Shown: positions 45,146-53,967 of the stretch, one piece after another | Position numbering within the stretch: the stretch's first letter is position 1 | How the letters are laid out: each line of letters begins with the position of its first letter | NCBI RefSeq assembly: GCF_004363095.1 | Contig: NZ_SNYO01000001.1 | Span: 868,001-932,000 of the forward strand | From: Actinomycetospora succinea | Lineage (GTDB): Bacteria; Actinomycetota; Actinomycetes; Mycobacteriales; Pseudonocardiaceae | Length of the DNA stretch: 64,000 nt | Reading direction: 5' to 3' | The notes under the pieces: model-generated | The model's database searches: none | The model's input: only the letters and a program-made list of their open reading frames with translations | Told to the model about the DNA's origin: nothing | Translations under genes and position numbers: made by a program

Positions 45146-45868
45146 ATGGATTTCGCCCAGCTTGCCGCGCTCAGTGCCGAGCCCACGCCGAGGCACCTCG
45201 GCCAGTTCATCGTCGAGTACTTGGAGGTGAACGGCCCGAGCAAGCGAGGCGCATTTATCGAGGCCGCTGAGCGTGAGTGGCTGTCCGTCAGTGGACGACG
45301 CTTCACTTCCAATCTGACGGCGTCAGTGAAGAAAGCTCTGTCCGACCTGACCAAGCAAGAAGTTGTCAGGCCGAGCGGTGCGCACGGGGTCTGGGTGCTT
45401 GCAGAGAACGGTGCCGGGGAGCGCGACGACGAGGAGTCCGTCGGCGCACTGCAGCAGGACACGAGCGAGAGCGCGTTCGGCGAGCTCGAGGAAGTAGCAG
45501 CTCCGCGCACCAGTATCGAGAGGGATATCGGGAACGGCCCCCATCTCGTCTACACTTTCTACCTTGATGTCTATCGTGCCGCTGCTGAGTCGCGAGGGGA
45601 GAGCCGCTGGCCGATCAAGATCGGTATGACGACCGGTCAGTTGGACAAGAGGATGGAGACTCACCGGACGGCCTTGCCCGAGTCTCCGAGGGTCCCTCTC
45701 GTGATCCGACACGAGAACGCTGCGGTCCTCGAGCGCGTTCTTCACGGAATCCTGCTTCTTCGTGGTCATGCCCTTGATTCCGTCGCGACCTCCGAGTGGT
45801 TCTTGACGAACCCCGACGAACTCGAGGGAATATATCGTTTCGTTATGGGGCAGGATGCTCGTATGTAG
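45146..45868 (+). CDS. GIY-YIG (T5orf172/MUG113-like) nuclease-domain protein with N-terminal winged-helix-like region
   Basis: The 240-residue product has two parts. Residues 1-90 look like a helical DNA-binding region ([29 protein letters not shown], then GVWVLAE). Residues about 125-235 match the T5orf172/MUG113 branch of GIY-YIG nucleases: [29 protein letters not shown] (with Arg), the Glu in [15 protein letters not shown] and [18 protein letters not shown]. Its base composition is clearly lower in GC than its neighbours (two 60-base lines sampled by eye are 52-55%). It is a single foreign-looking gene between conserved core genes. Function is unknown; a role in defence or DNA processing is speculative. 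Confidence 0.8.
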   Translation: MDFAQLAALSAEPTPRHLGQFIVEYLEVNGPSKRGAFIEAAEREWLSVSGRRFTSNLTASVKKALSDLTKQEVVRPSGAHGVWVLAENGAGERDDEESVGALQQDTSESAFGELEEVAAPRTSIERDIGNGPHLVYTFYLDVYRAAAESRGESRWPIKIGMTTGQLDKRMETHRTALPESPRVPLVIRHENAAVLERVLHGILLLRGHALDSVATSEWFLTNPDELEGIYRFVMGQDARM

Positions 45869-45897
45869 CCCTGGGGCAGAGCACTCGCGGGGACGCC

Positions 45898-45903
45898 TAC
45901 GCT
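45898..45903 (+). promoter_or_regulatory. Candidate -10 box (TACGCT) of map
   Basis: TACGCT ends six bases before the map ATG and lies in the 41-base gap after the GIY-YIG gene, consistent with a leaderless map transcript. Confidence 0.4.
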
Positions 45904-45909
45904 GGGGGC

Positions 45910-46767
45910 ATGCCGGTTCGCGCTCCGCTGCGGCCCGGGGAGCAGACGCCGCTGCGCCCGGTGCCACCGCACATCCCCCGCCCCGAGTACGTGGGCAAGC
46001 CCGCCCCCGCGCGCAGCACCGACCCCTGGGTGCAGCCGCCGGAGGTGATCGAGGCGATGCGGGTCGCGTCGCGGATCGCCGCGCAGGCCCTGCAGGCGGG
46101 CGGCGAGGCCGTGAAGCCCGGCGCCACCACCGACGACGTCGACCGCGTGGTGCACGAGTTCCTGCTCGACCACGACGCGTACCCCTCGACGCTGGAGTAC
46201 CGGGGCTTCCCGAAGTCCTGCTGCGTCTCGCTCAACGAGGTCATCTGCCACGGCATCCCCGACTCGACGGTGATCGAGGACGGGGACATCGTGAACATCG
46301 ACGTCACCGCCTTCATCGGCGGCGTGCACGGCGACACGAACGCGACGTTCCTCGCCGGCGACGTCGACGACGAGGACCGCCTGCTCGTCGAGCGCACCCA
46401 TGAGGCCACGATGCGCGCGATCCGGGCGGTGAAGCCGGGCCGCGAGCTGAACGTCGTCGGGCGCGTCATCGAGTCGTACGCCAACCGCTTCGGCTACGGC
46501 GTCGTCCGCGACTTCACCGGCCACGGCATCGGCCGGGCGTTCCACTCGGGGCTCGTCGTCGTGCACTACGACGACCCCTCGCGGCACGAGATGCTCGAGA
46601 CCGGCATGACCTTCACGATCGAGCCGATGATCACCCGCGGCGAGATCGACTACGACGTCTGGGACGACGGGTGGACGGTGACGACGAAGGACAAGTCGCA
46701 CACCGCCCAGTTCGAGCACACGATCCTCGTCACCGACACCGGCAGCGAGATCCTCACACTGCCGTGA
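45910..46767 (+). CDS. map: Methionine aminopeptidase, type I
   Basis: The 285-residue enzyme removes N-terminal methionine. The five metal ligands are in place: [34 protein letters not shown] and QFEHTI. The N-terminal 40-residue extension is proline-rich ([16 protein letters not shown]), as in the mycobacterial MetAP1c type, where it may contact the ribosome or SH3-like partners. ATG 45910 is supported by TACGCT six bases upstream. It is followed after four bases by the RibD-like gene. Confidence 0.95.
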   Translation: MPVRAPLRPGEQTPLRPVPPHIPRPEYVGKPAPARSTDPWVQPPEVIEAMRVASRIAAQALQAGGEAVKPGATTDDVDRVVHEFLLDHDAYPSTLEYRGFPKSCCVSLNEVICHGIPDSTVIEDGDIVNIDVTAFIGGVHGDTNATFLAGDVDDEDRLLVERTHEATMRAIRAVKPGRELNVVGRVIESYANRFGYGVVRDFTGHGIGRAFHSGLVVVHYDDPSRHEMLETGMTFTIEPMITRGEIDYDVWDDGWTVTTKDKSHTAQFEHTILVTDTGSEILTLP

Positions 46768-46771
46768 GCGC

Positions 46772-47782
46772 ATGAAGCGGCCGCACGTGCTCGCGTCGGC
46801 GGCGGTGTCGATCGACGGGTTCCTCGACGACGCCTCGCCGCAGCGGCTCGTGCTGTCCGGGCCCGCCGACCTCGACCGCGTCGACGCCGAGCGCGCCAGC
46901 GTGGACGCGATCCTCGTCGGCGCGGGCACCGTGCGCGCCGACGACCCGCGCCTGCTCGTGCGCTCGCCGGACCGGCGCGCCGACCGGGTCGAGCGTGGCC
47001 TCGGGCCCTCGCCGCTGCGCGTGGTGCTGTCCTCGCAGGCCGTCGACCCCGGCGCGCGCGTGCTCACCGAGGGCCGCGACGTCGCCGACACCGTCGTGCT
47101 CGCGGGCACGCCGCACGAGGTGCTCGACCACCTCGCGGGCCACGGCGTCGTGCGCCTCATGGTCGAGGGCGGGGCGGGCGTGCACCGGGAGTTCCTCGGC
47201 GCCGGGGTGGTCGACGAGCTGCAGCTGGCGGTGGCCCCGCGCCTCGTCGGCGACGGCCCGCGCTTCACCGGGGCGCCGGACGAGGCGCACCTCGTCGAGG
47301 CCCGCACCGTCGGGCCCGACGTCCTGCTGCGCTACCGCTTCGGCGACGCCGACGCCCGCTGGCTGGGGGAGGCCTGCTCGCTCGCCGAGCGCTGCCCGCC
47401 CTCGCCGTCGGCGTTCTCGGTGGGCTGCGTCGTGGTGGCCGCCGACGGCACGGTGCTCGCGACCGGGCACAGCCGCCGCGACGACGTCCTCGACCACGCC
47501 GAGGAGGTCGCCCTGCGCGACGTCGACCGCGCCGACCCCCGCCTGCCCGGCGCCACGATCTACACCTCGCTCGAGCCGTGCGGGCAGCGGGCGTCGCGGC
47601 CCGTGACCTGCGCCCAGCACATCCTCGACGCCGGCATCGGCCGGGTGGTCATGGCCTGGCGCGAGCCCCCGCTGTTCGTCGGCACGCCGTCGGGCGCCGC
47701 CCGGCTCGAGGCCGCCGGGGTGGAGGTCGTCGAGTGTCCCGGGTTCGAGGACCTCGCGCGGCGACCCAACCGGCACCGCTGA
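46772..47782 (+). CDS. RibD-like protein with reversed order: reductase then deaminase
   Basis: The 336-residue product joins an N-terminal RibD-C/dihydrofolate-reductase-like domain (ASAAVSIDGFLDD, AILVGAGTVRADDPRLLVR, VRLMVEGGAGVHREFL) and a C-terminal cytidine-deaminase-fold domain with the zinc motifs DHAEEVAL and SLEPCGQRASRPVTC. Bacterial RibD normally has deaminase first and reductase second; here the order is reversed. Both sets of key residues appear intact, so it could carry out the two middle steps of riboflavin synthesis in one chain. Other riboflavin genes are not nearby. It is coupled to map by a four-base gap. Confidence 0.85.
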   Translation: MKRPHVLASAAVSIDGFLDDASPQRLVLSGPADLDRVDAERASVDAILVGAGTVRADDPRLLVRSPDRRADRVERGLGPSPLRVVLSSQAVDPGARVLTEGRDVADTVVLAGTPHEVLDHLAGHGVVRLMVEGGAGVHREFLGAGVVDELQLAVAPRLVGDGPRFTGAPDEAHLVEARTVGPDVLLRYRFGDADARWLGEACSLAERCPPSPSAFSVGCVVVAADGTVLATGHSRRDDVLDHAEEVALRDVDRADPRLPGATIYTSLEPCGQRASRPVTCAQHILDAGIGRVVMAWREPPLFVGTPSGAARLEAAGVEVVECPGFEDLARRPNRHR

Positions 47783-47815
47783 GCGCCGTCGTGCCTCCTC
47801 GTTCAAGGTGGTGAC

Positions 47816-48289
47816 GTGCGCTCCCTGCCGATCCTGCTGCCCGCCGCGGTGATCACGGCCCGCGCGTGCCCGCTCGCGTCGATCCGCCAGGTCCGTACCT
47901 GGCGGCTGCGGTTCGTCGAGCACACCGCCGGCGCCGAGCGCCTCCCGCGCCCCGCGGGCTGGTCCGACGTGGTCGAGGCGCACGCGGACCCGCGGGGCGA
48001 GGGCACCGTCGAGCTCAACGGCGACGGGTTCCGCGCGGTCTGGGACGCCCCGCACCGGGTGGACGGGCCGGTGCGGCTGCGGGGCGAGCTGGTCGTCGAC
48101 CCCCTCGACGGCCTCGAGACCACCGGCCGGATCCACCGCGTGCGGCTGCTCACCGAGACCGTGCGCGAGGAGGCGACGGGGGAGCGGACCGTGGCGCTGA
48201 CCGCGCGCGACCTCTCGGCGATCCCGAAGGCGGTGGACGACGACCGCGACCGCGGCGTGCTCCTGGATGTCGAGCTGGGCGTCGCCTGA
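47816..48289 (+). CDS. Hypothetical protein
   Basis: The 157-residue product is not recognised. It begins with a short hydrophobic stretch (LPILLPAAVITARACPLA), then is mostly beta-type and acidic, with RPAGWSDVVEAHADPRGEG and RGELVVDPLDGLETTGRIHRV. The GTG start follows AAGGTGGTGAC. It lies 33 bases after the RibD-like gene and 13 before the next, in the same direction, so it may be cotranscribed. It could be soluble and cytoplasmic; no catalytic motif is visible. Confidence 0.6.
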   Translation: MRSLPILLPAAVITARACPLASIRQVRTWRLRFVEHTAGAERLPRPAGWSDVVEAHADPRGEGTVELNGDGFRAVWDAPHRVDGPVRLRGELVVDPLDGLETTGRIHRVRLLTETVREEATGERTVALTARDLSAIPKAVDDDRDRGVLLDVELGVA

Positions 48290-48295
48290 AAGACT
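48290..48295 (+). promoter_or_regulatory. Candidate -10 box (AAGACT)
   Basis: AAGACT overlaps the preceding gene end and lies seven bases before the GTG at 48303, consistent with a leaderless start. Confidence 0.35.
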
Positions 48296-48302
48296 GGCGG
48301 GC

Positions 48303-48878
48303 GTGGCGAAGGTCTACGAGCGCATCGAGCCCCGCCTGGCACGCTGGATCGGCGAGCAGCCGGTGTTCTTCGTGGGCACCGCGCCGCTGTCGGGCGACGG
48401 GCTGGTCAACGTCTCGCCGAAGGGCCTGCGCGGCACGTTCGGCGTCCTCGACGACCACACGTTCGCCTACGTCGACATGACCGCGAGCGGCGTCGAAACG
48501 ATCGCCCACCTGCGCGAGAACGGCCGCGTCTGCGTGATGTTCTGCTCGTTCGACGGCACGCCGAACGTCGTGCGCCTGCACGGGCGCGGCCGGGTGGTGA
48601 CGCACGGCGAGCCCGGGTTCGACGACGCGCTCGCGCCGTTCGTCATGGGGCTGGCGTCGCGGCGTACCGAGGCCCGCGGCGTGATCACCGTCGACGTCAC
48701 CCGCGTCGCCGACGCGTGCGGCTACGCGGTGCCGCGCATGGAGCTCGAGGGCGACCGCGAGCTGCTGGACTCGTGGGCCGAGCGGCGCAGCCCGGAGTGG
48801 CTGCGGAACTACCGCACCGAGAAGAACCAGCACTCCCTCGACGGCCTGCCCGGGCTGGCCGGACTGCCGGACTGGTGA
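48303..48878 (+). CDS. Pyridoxamine 5'-phosphate oxidase-family protein
   Basis: The 191-residue product has the split-barrel flavin-binding fold: [50 protein letters not shown] and [10 protein letters not shown]. This branch of the PNPOx-like superfamily binds FMN or F420 and has many unknown substrates; it is not the vitamin B6 enzyme itself. The GTG at 48303 has AAGACT seven bases upstream. Its stop overlaps the cobQ start. Confidence 0.85.
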   Translation: MAKVYERIEPRLARWIGEQPVFFVGTAPLSGDGLVNVSPKGLRGTFGVLDDHTFAYVDMTASGVETIAHLRENGRVCVMFCSFDGTPNVVRLHGRGRVVTHGEPGFDDALAPFVMGLASRRTEARGVITVDVTRVADACGYAVPRMELEGDRELLDSWAERRSPEWLRNYRTEKNQHSLDGLPGLAGLPDW

Positions 48879-50452
48879 CGGGACGCGGAGCGCAGCGGAG
48901 CCGGACCAGGACGACGGGCACGCTGCTCGTCGCCGGCACCACGTCCGACGCGGGCAAGAGCGTCCTGGTCGCCGGGATCTGCCGCTGGCTGCACCGCCGC
49001 GGCGTCGACGTGGCGCCGTTCAAGGCGCAGAACATGTCCAACAACAGCGTCGTCACCGGCGACGGCGGCGAGATCGGGCGCGCGCAGGCGCTGCAGGCCG
49101 CCGCGTGCGGGCTCGCGCCGAGCGTGCTGTTCAACCCGGTGCTGCTCAAGCCGGGCACCGACCGCAGCTCGCAGGTGGTGGTGCGCGGCGTCGTCGACGG
49201 GACGGTGTCGGCGGCGAGCTACCGCGAGCGCAAGGCCGCGCTGCTCGAGGTCGTGGTCGACACCCTCGCCGAGCTGCGCGCCGCCCACGACGTGGTGATC
49301 TGCGAGGGCGCCGGGTCGCCCGCGGAGATCAACCTGCGGGCCACCGACATCGCCAACATGGGCCTCGCCCGCGCCGCCGACCTGCCCGTGGTCGTCGTCG
49401 GCGACATCGACCGCGGCGGCGTGCTCGCCCACCTGTTCGGCACGCTCGCGGTCCTCGAGCCGGCCGACCAGGCCCTCGTCGCCGGCTGGATCGTCAACAA
49501 GTTCCGCGGCGACCCCGCGCTGCTCGCCCCCGGGCTCGACCAGCTGCGCGCGCTGACCGGCCGGCCCACCCTCGGCGTGCTGCCGTGGAGCCCCGAGCTC
49601 TGGATCGACGCCGAGGACTCCCTCGGTCACGTCGCCGACGGCGTCGTCGGGCGCCCGGCGCCGCCGCACGGGCGGGACTGGCTGCGGGTCGCGGTCGTGC
49701 GCCTGCCCCGGGTCTCCAACGGCACCGACGTCGACGCGCTCTCCAGCGAGCCCGGGGTCGCCGTGCGCTGGGTGACCGAGCCGTCGCGCCTCGCCGACGC
49801 CGACCTCGTCGTCCTGCCCGGCTCGAAGACGACGGTCGCCGACCTCGTGTGGCTGCGCTCGACGGGGCTCGCCGACGCCGTGACGGCGCACGCGCGCGCG
49901 GGCAAGCCGGTGCTCGGCGTCTGCGGCGGCTACCAGATGCTCGGCCGGCGCATCCACGACCCGCACGGCGTCGAGGCCACGCCCGGCACCGTCGACGGGC
50001 TGGGCCTGCTCGACGTCGAGGTGACCTTCGACGTCGCCAAGCACCTCGGCACGCCGACCGGCACCGCGCTCGGCGAGCCGGTGGCGTTCTACGAGATCCA
50101 CCACGGCCGCGAGCTGCGCGGCGCGGGAGCGCCCCTGGTCACCCTCGCCGGCGGGACGCCGGAGGGGGTCGACGCCGGGCACGTGCTCGGCACCCACGCC
50201 CACGGGCTGCTCGAGAACGACGCCCTGCGCCGGCGTCTGCTCGGCCGGGCGGCGGCGGCCGCGGGCCGGGACTTCACCCCCGCGCCCGACACGTCCTACG
50301 CGGCCGTCCGCGCCGCCCAGCTCGACCTGCTCGGCGACCTCGTCGAGAAGAACCTCGACACCGACGCGCTGGAGCGGCTGATCACCGACGGCGCGCCGGC
50401 GGGACTGCCGGCCATCCAGACGACGATCGGTCAGGCGCGCGCGACGTCGTAG
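48875..50452 (+). CDS. cobQ: Cobyric acid synthase
   Basis: CobQ amidates four side-chain carboxylates of adenosylcobyrinic acid diamide using glutamine and ATP. The 525-residue protein has the N-terminal P-loop-like [28 protein letters not shown] and [13 protein letters not shown], and a C-terminal class I glutamine amidotransferase with the nucleophile in [10 protein letters not shown] and the histidine in [10 protein letters not shown]. The GTG overlaps the preceding stop. It ends 22 bases inside the convergent gene. The other cobalamin genes here lie 8 kb downstream. Confidence 0.96.
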   Translation: MTGRGAQRSRTRTTGTLLVAGTTSDAGKSVLVAGICRWLHRRGVDVAPFKAQNMSNNSVVTGDGGEIGRAQALQAAACGLAPSVLFNPVLLKPGTDRSSQVVVRGVVDGTVSAASYRERKAALLEVVVDTLAELRAAHDVVICEGAGSPAEINLRATDIANMGLARAADLPVVVVGDIDRGGVLAHLFGTLAVLEPADQALVAGWIVNKFRGDPALLAPGLDQLRALTGRPTLGVLPWSPELWIDAEDSLGHVADGVVGRPAPPHGRDWLRVAVVRLPRVSNGTDVDALSSEPGVAVRWVTEPSRLADADLVVLPGSKTTVADLVWLRSTGLADAVTAHARAGKPVLGVCGGYQMLGRRIHDPHGVEATPGTVDGLGLLDVEVTFDVAKHLGTPTGTALGEPVAFYEIHHGRELRGAGAPLVTLAGGTPEGVDAGHVLGTHAHGLLENDALRRRLLGRAAAAAGRDFTPAPDTSYAAVRAAQLDLLGDLVEKNLDTDALERLITDGAPAGLPAIQTTIGQARATS

Positions 50453-51654
50453 ACGTGCCCGGCGGTGCGCAGCCGCTCGACCAGCGCCGGGCCCATGGCC
50501 GTGGCGGGGGTGAGCGAGCCGGTCCGCGCGGGCAGGCGCTCGCCGTCGAGGGCCAGGCACAGGCCGCTCTCGCCGAGCATCACCGCGGTGGCGGCGTAAC
50601 CCGGGTCGCCCGAGCCGGAGACGCGCGCGGTGTAGCGGGCGCCGGTGGTGGTGGTCGCCTCGATGTCGTGGCGGAACCACCCGTTCTCGCGGGTCTTCTC
50701 GCTCGGGCCCTCGCCGGGCTTGGGCAGCACGCGGTCGAGGACCTGGCGCACGCCCGGGGTCGACAGCCCGGCGAGCAGCCCGCCGAGCCCCGCGGTGATC
50801 GCGCCGGCGGTGACGGCGCCGACCGGGCCGCTCCCGGCGCCCATCACCTCGCCGTAGCGCAGGCCCTTGCCGTAGGCGTAGCCCGCGATCGCGTTGGACC
50901 GCCGCACGATGCGGGTGTTGTACGAGGCCATGACGAACGGCGCGACCCAGCGGCCGTCGACCCGGTGCGGTGCCGGGTTGTCGCTGGGCTGGCGGGTGTC
51001 GGGCTCGGCGTCGCGCTCGGGGGAGAGGCCGAACGGGTCGCGCATGAGCTTGAACAGCGACCGGTCGGCCTTCGCGCCGTCGGCGAGCCCCTTCATCGAG
51101 TCGATCGTGCCGCCGGAGACGCCGCCGCGGACCCGGACGATCGCGGTGACGTCGGTGAGCTCGCCCTCGCCGTCGGCCTGGACCCGGCTGTGCAGTAGGA
51201 GGACCGCGAGGTCGGAGGGGATCGAGTCGTAGCCGCAGGAGTGCACGATCCGCGCGCCGCTCGCGCGGGCGGCGTCGTCGTAGCGGTCGATGGCCTCGCG
51301 GGCGAACTGGACCTCGCCGGTGAGGTCGGCGTAGTGCGTGCCGGCCGCGGCGCACGCCTCGACCACCGGCAGGCCGTACTTGGCGTAGGGGCCGACCGTG
51401 GTCACGAGCGCGTCGGTGGACGCGGCCATCCGCGCGAGCGCGGCGGTGTCGGCGGTGTCGGCGACGACGAGGGGCCAGTCGGAGCCGGGCGCGGGCAGCC
51501 GGTCGCGGACCTTCTCCAGGCGCTCGCGCGAGCGTCCGGCCAGCGCGATCCGGGTGCCGGCCGGGGCGTGGCGGGCCAGGTAGTCGGCCGTCAGCTCCCC
51601 GACGAAGCTCGTCGCGCCGAACAGGACCAGCTCATGTTCACGATCACCGGACAT
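50431..51654 (-). CDS. Saccharopine dehydrogenase-like NAD(P)-binding protein (trans-acting enoyl reductase type)
   Basis: The 407-residue product has an N-terminal Rossmann fold ([19 protein letters not shown]), [18 protein letters not shown] and [14 protein letters not shown], which match the saccharopine-dehydrogenase-like proteins exemplified by mycobacterial trans-acting enoyl reductases. A membrane-associated segment near residue 280 ([19 protein letters not shown]) is also usual. No polyketide synthase is nearby, so the partner is unknown. TATCGT lies six bases before the ATG. Its 3' end overlaps cobQ on the opposite strand. Confidence 0.83.
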   Translation of the reverse strand: MSGDREHELVLFGATSFVGELTADYLARHAPAGTRIALAGRSRERLEKVRDRLPAPGSDWPLVVADTADTAALARMAASTDALVTTVGPYAKYGLPVVEACAAAGTHYADLTGEVQFAREAIDRYDDAARASGARIVHSCGYDSIPSDLAVLLLHSRVQADGEGELTDVTAIVRVRGGVSGGTIDSMKGLADGAKADRSLFKLMRDPFGLSPERDAEPDTRQPSDNPAPHRVDGRWVAPFVMASYNTRIVRRSNAIAGYAYGKGLRYGEVMGAGSGPVGAVTAGAITAGLGGLLAGLSTPGVRQVLDRVLPKPGEGPSEKTRENGWFRHDIEATTTTGARYTARVSGSGDPGYAATAVMLGESGLCLALDGERLPARTGSLTPATAMGPALVERLRTAGHVYDVARA

Positions 51655-51660
51655 GGCCGC

Positions 51661-51666
51661 ACGATA
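51661..51666 (-). promoter_or_regulatory. Candidate -10 box (TATCGT)
   Basis: On the minus strand TATCGT ends six bases before the ATG of the saccharopine-dehydrogenase-like gene, consistent with a leaderless transcript. Confidence 0.4.
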
Positions 51667-51684
51667 CCGGCCGGTAGTCCGGCC

Positions 51685-52134
51685 TCACGCCGTCGTGATC
51701 GCGAAGACCGGGTGGCGGTCGGCGATCGCCGCGATCTCCTCGTCGCTCGCGTCCGCGCCGACGCCCTCGAAGAATGCGCCGACCTCCCAGGCCCAGGCGC
51801 GCAGGTAGGCGCGCAGGACCGGGATCTTCTCGGCCGCCGTCCCGAGCTCCACCGCGCGGACCGTCTCGGTGCGCCGGCCGACCGTCAGCTCGCCCTCGCC
51901 GGCGACGCGGATGTTGCGGACCCACTGGGTCTCGCCGCGCGCGGCGACGAGGTAGCGGCGGCCGTCGAGGGTCAGCGGGTTGACCGGCGTCGTGCGGATC
52001 TCGCCGCTCGTGCGGCCGCGGACGCCGAGCACGGCGGAGCCGGCCAGCGGCAGGCCGAGGCGGGTCAGGCCCGCGACGAGCGGGTTCATCACGCGGCGGG
52101 TGAGGCGTCCGGGGGCCTGGTAGTGGGTCGTCAT
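51685..52134 (-). CDS. Deazaflavin (F420)-dependent nitroreductase-family protein
   Basis: The 149-residue product has the Ddn-like split-barrel signature: VRGRTSGEIRTTPVNPLTLDGRRYLVAARGETQWVRN, then a helical C-terminus. Ddn relatives in mycobacteria use F420H2 to reduce quinones or nitro compounds. The ATG at 52134 has AGGAG upstream. It is divergent from a TetR gene, and two palindromic operators lie in the shared 112-base promoter region, so it is very probably the regulated target. Confidence 0.85.
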   Translation of the reverse strand: MTTHYQAPGRLTRRVMNPLVAGLTRLGLPLAGSAVLGVRGRTSGEIRTTPVNPLTLDGRRYLVAARGETQWVRNIRVAGEGELTVGRRTETVRAVELGTAAEKIPVLRAYLRAWAWEVGAFFEGVGADASDEEIAAIADRHPVFAITTA

Positions 52135-52156
52135 GGCGGTGCTCCTGGCTTGTTCG

Positions 52157-52171
52157 GAGAGCGGTGCTCTC
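52157..52171. promoter_or_regulatory. TetR-type operator, copy 1
   Basis: GAGAGC-ggt-GCTCTC is a perfect 6+3+6 palindrome in the intergenic region between the reductase and tetR. It shares the core AGAGCnnTGCTCT with copy 2. Confidence 0.6.
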
Positions 52172-52182
52172 GATTGCTGTCG

Positions 52183-52211
52183 AGTGTTCTCCCGTCGCCC
52201 CGGCCTGTCAA
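52183..52211 (-). promoter_or_regulatory. Promoter of the F420-reductase gene
   Basis: On the minus strand TTGACA (52211-52206) and AACACT (52188-52183) are 17 bases apart, a strong match to the vegetative consensus. Operator copy 2 abuts the -35 and copy 1 lies downstream of the start site, so both could block transcription. Confidence 0.6.
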
Positions 52212-52223
52212 GAGCACTGCTCT
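52211..52223. promoter_or_regulatory. TetR-type operator, copy 2
   Basis: AGAGCA-c-TGCTCT is a perfect palindrome beside the -35 of the divergent reductase and at the expected -35 position of tetR itself, so it may serve autoregulation. Confidence 0.6.
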
Positions 52224-52246
52224 CGCTTTGTGGCAGGATGCTCGTC

Positions 52247-52903
52247 GTGCCTCCCGGAACCCGCGCGCGGGCGCGCGCCGAGACCTCCCGCGCGATCCTC
52301 GACGAGGCGCGCCGCCAGCTCGCCGAGCACGGCGCGGCGGCGCTCTCGCTGCGGTCGGTGGCGCGCGAGGTCGGCATGGTGTCCTCGGCGGTCTACCGCT
52401 ACGTGGCGAGCCGCGACGAGCTGCTGACCCGCCTGATCGTCGAGGCCTACGACGCCGTGGGGGAGCGGGCGGAGGCCGCGCGCGACCCGGAGGCGCCGGC
52501 GCGCGAGCAGTGGCGCGCGGTGTGGCGGGCCGTGCGGGCGTGGGCCCACGAGCACCCCGCCGAGTACGCGCTGATCTACGGCTCGCCGGTGCCCGGCTAC
52601 GCCGCGCCCGTCGAGACCATCCCGGCGGCCGGGCGCGTCGGCGTCGTCCTCGCCGCGATCGTCGTCGAGCACGGCGATCCGTCGGGGGTCGCACCGTGGC
52701 CCGAGGTGCTGCGCGCGGACGTGCTGCCGGGTCTGCCGCCGGCCCTGTCGGTGCCCGCGGTGGTGGCGTGGACCCAGCTCTACGGCACCGTCGGGTTCGA
52801 GCTGTTCGGCCAGTACGAGAACGTCGTCGTCGATCGTGACGCCTACTTCGACGCGGTCGCCGCCGCGGCTGCGACATCCGTGGGGCTGCCCGAGAAGATC
52901 TGA
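52247..52903 (+). CDS. TetR/AcrR family regulator
   Basis: The 218-residue product has an N-terminal helix-turn-helix (ALSLRSVAREVGMVSSAVYRYVASRDELLTRLI) and a helical ligand-binding C-terminal domain ending in TSVGLPEKI. GTG 52247 was chosen because CAGGAT (52234-52239) lies seven bases upstream; an ATG at 52238 would add three residues. It is divergent from the reductase gene and probably represses it through the two AGAGC operators. The ligand is unknown. Confidence 0.88.
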   Translation: MPPGTRARARAETSRAILDEARRQLAEHGAAALSLRSVAREVGMVSSAVYRYVASRDELLTRLIVEAYDAVGERAEAARDPEAPAREQWRAVWRAVRAWAHEHPAEYALIYGSPVPGYAAPVETIPAAGRVGVVLAAIVVEHGDPSGVAPWPEVLRADVLPGLPPALSVPAVVAWTQLYGTVGFELFGQYENVVVDRDAYFDAVAAAAATSVGLPEKI

Positions 52904-52976
52904 GACCGTCCGGGCGCTTGACGCCGTGCGCCCGGCACCCGACGGTAACGAGGTCAACGACGCTGAAGGGGGCCCG

Positions 52977-53246
52977 ATGGCGGAGCACAGGCGGTCCGGC
53001 ACGGAGGGTGAGCCGTCGCTCCCCGAGACCGTCGAGCGTAAGCGCGCAGCCGAGGAGGTCGCCGACGTGACGGCGGACTCGCTGCCCGAGGCCGAGCGCA
53101 AGGCCCGACGTGCGGCCGACGAGCTCGACACCTCGCTGCCGGGGACCGAGCACCGCGAGCGGGCCGAGGCCGAGCACGCCGACGCGGAGGAGGCGCAGGA
53201 GAACCCGCGCCCGATCCCCGGCGAGGAGTACCGCAAGCGCGACTGA
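52977..53246 (+). CDS. Small charged protein with three internal repeats
   Basis: The 89-residue product is hydrophilic and probably disordered or helical. Three copies of a unit starting SLP follow each other: SLPETVERKRAAEE, SLPEAERKARRAADE and SLPGTEHRERAEAEH. No family is recognised. ATG 52977 follows GAAGGGGG. It lies 73 bases after tetR and ends two bases before the convergent second TetR gene. It could be a stress-type protein, but that is only a guess from composition. Confidence 0.65.
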   Translation: MAEHRRSGTEGEPSLPETVERKRAAEEVADVTADSLPEAERKARRAADELDTSLPGTEHRERAEAEHADAEEAQENPRPIPGEEYRKRD

Positions 53247-53248
53247 GG

Positions 53249-53899
53249 TCAGGCGGGTGCCACCGCGTCCCCGAGCTGGACGCGCAGCCCCGCGATCATG
53301 AGCTCGAGGCCGTGGCGGAAGAGCGCCTCGTGGTCGGCGCCGTGCTCGGAGCGGTCGGCGAGCACGGCGGTGAGCGCCGCGTGCTGGGGGAAGCGCGCCG
53401 CGTCGTGCGCGGTGCCTTCCGATGCGTCCACCGCCGTGTCGCGCTCCCGCTCGGCCTGGTACTCCAGCGCCGAGCCGATGACGAGGTTGCCGACGGCCTG
53501 GATCGCCGCGAACGCCTGCGTCGGCGCGAAGCCCGCGCCGACCAGGGTGCCGAGCACCTGCTCGACGGCCGGCATCGCCGCCTCGGTCGGCCGGTTGCCG
53601 GCGACGACGAGCGCCGCGTCCCGGTGGGTGACCAGCGCCCTGTACTGGCGGGTCGCGCGCTCGCGCAGCCAGTCCGCCCAGTCCTCGCCCGGCGCGGGCG
53701 GCGTGACGTGCCACTGGTCGACGAGCAGCCGCTCGGCGACGTGGTCGAGCAGCGTGCGCTTGTCGGCGACGTGCCAGTAGAGCGTCGGCGCGCTCACGCC
53801 CAGCTCGCGGGCGAGGCGGCGCAGGGACAGCCCCTCGAGGCCGACCTCGGCCAGGAGACGCACGGCGGCATCGACGACGTCGTCGCGGGTGAGGGCCAT
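53249..53899 (-). CDS. TetR family regulator (TetR_C-type)
   Basis: The 216-residue product has the TetR helix-turn-helix LEGLSLRRLARELGVSAPTLYWHVADKRTLLDHVAERLL, close to the classical TetR class with WHV, and a C-terminal region of the tetracycline-repressor type. AAGGAG precedes the ATG. It is divergent from the ABC exporter pair, and two CTCTAAC operators fill the intergenic region, so it should repress that exporter and itself. The ligand is probably an exported compound. Confidence 0.9.
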   Translation of the reverse strand: MALTRDDVVDAAVRLLAEVGLEGLSLRRLARELGVSAPTLYWHVADKRTLLDHVAERLLVDQWHVTPPAPGEDWADWLRERATRQYRALVTHRDAALVVAGNRPTEAAMPAVEQVLGTLVGAGFAPTQAFAAIQAVGNLVIGSALEYQAERERDTAVDASEGTAHDAARFPQHAALTAVLADRSEHGADHEALFRHGLELMIAGLRVQLGDAVAPA

Positions 53900-53915
53900 G
53901 CACGCTCCTTGCTCT

Positions 53916-53932
53916 CTCTAACAGTGTCAGAG
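53916..53932. promoter_or_regulatory. TetR-type operator CTCTAAC, copy 1
   Basis: CTCTAAC-agt-GTCAGAG is a 7+3+7 palindrome with one mismatch, between the TetR and ABC genes. It shares arms and spacing with copy 2. Confidence 0.65.
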
Positions 53933-53938
53933 TAGCGT

Positions 53939-53955
53939 CTCTAACACCGTTAGAG
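53939..53955. promoter_or_regulatory. TetR-type operator CTCTAAC, copy 2
   Basis: CTCTAAC-acc-GTTAGAG is a perfect 7+3+7 palindrome centred 23 bases from copy 1. It runs into the ribosome binding site (GAGGAGGGG) of the ABC ATPase gene. Confidence 0.7.
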
Positions 53956-53967
53956 GAGGGGCACGGG

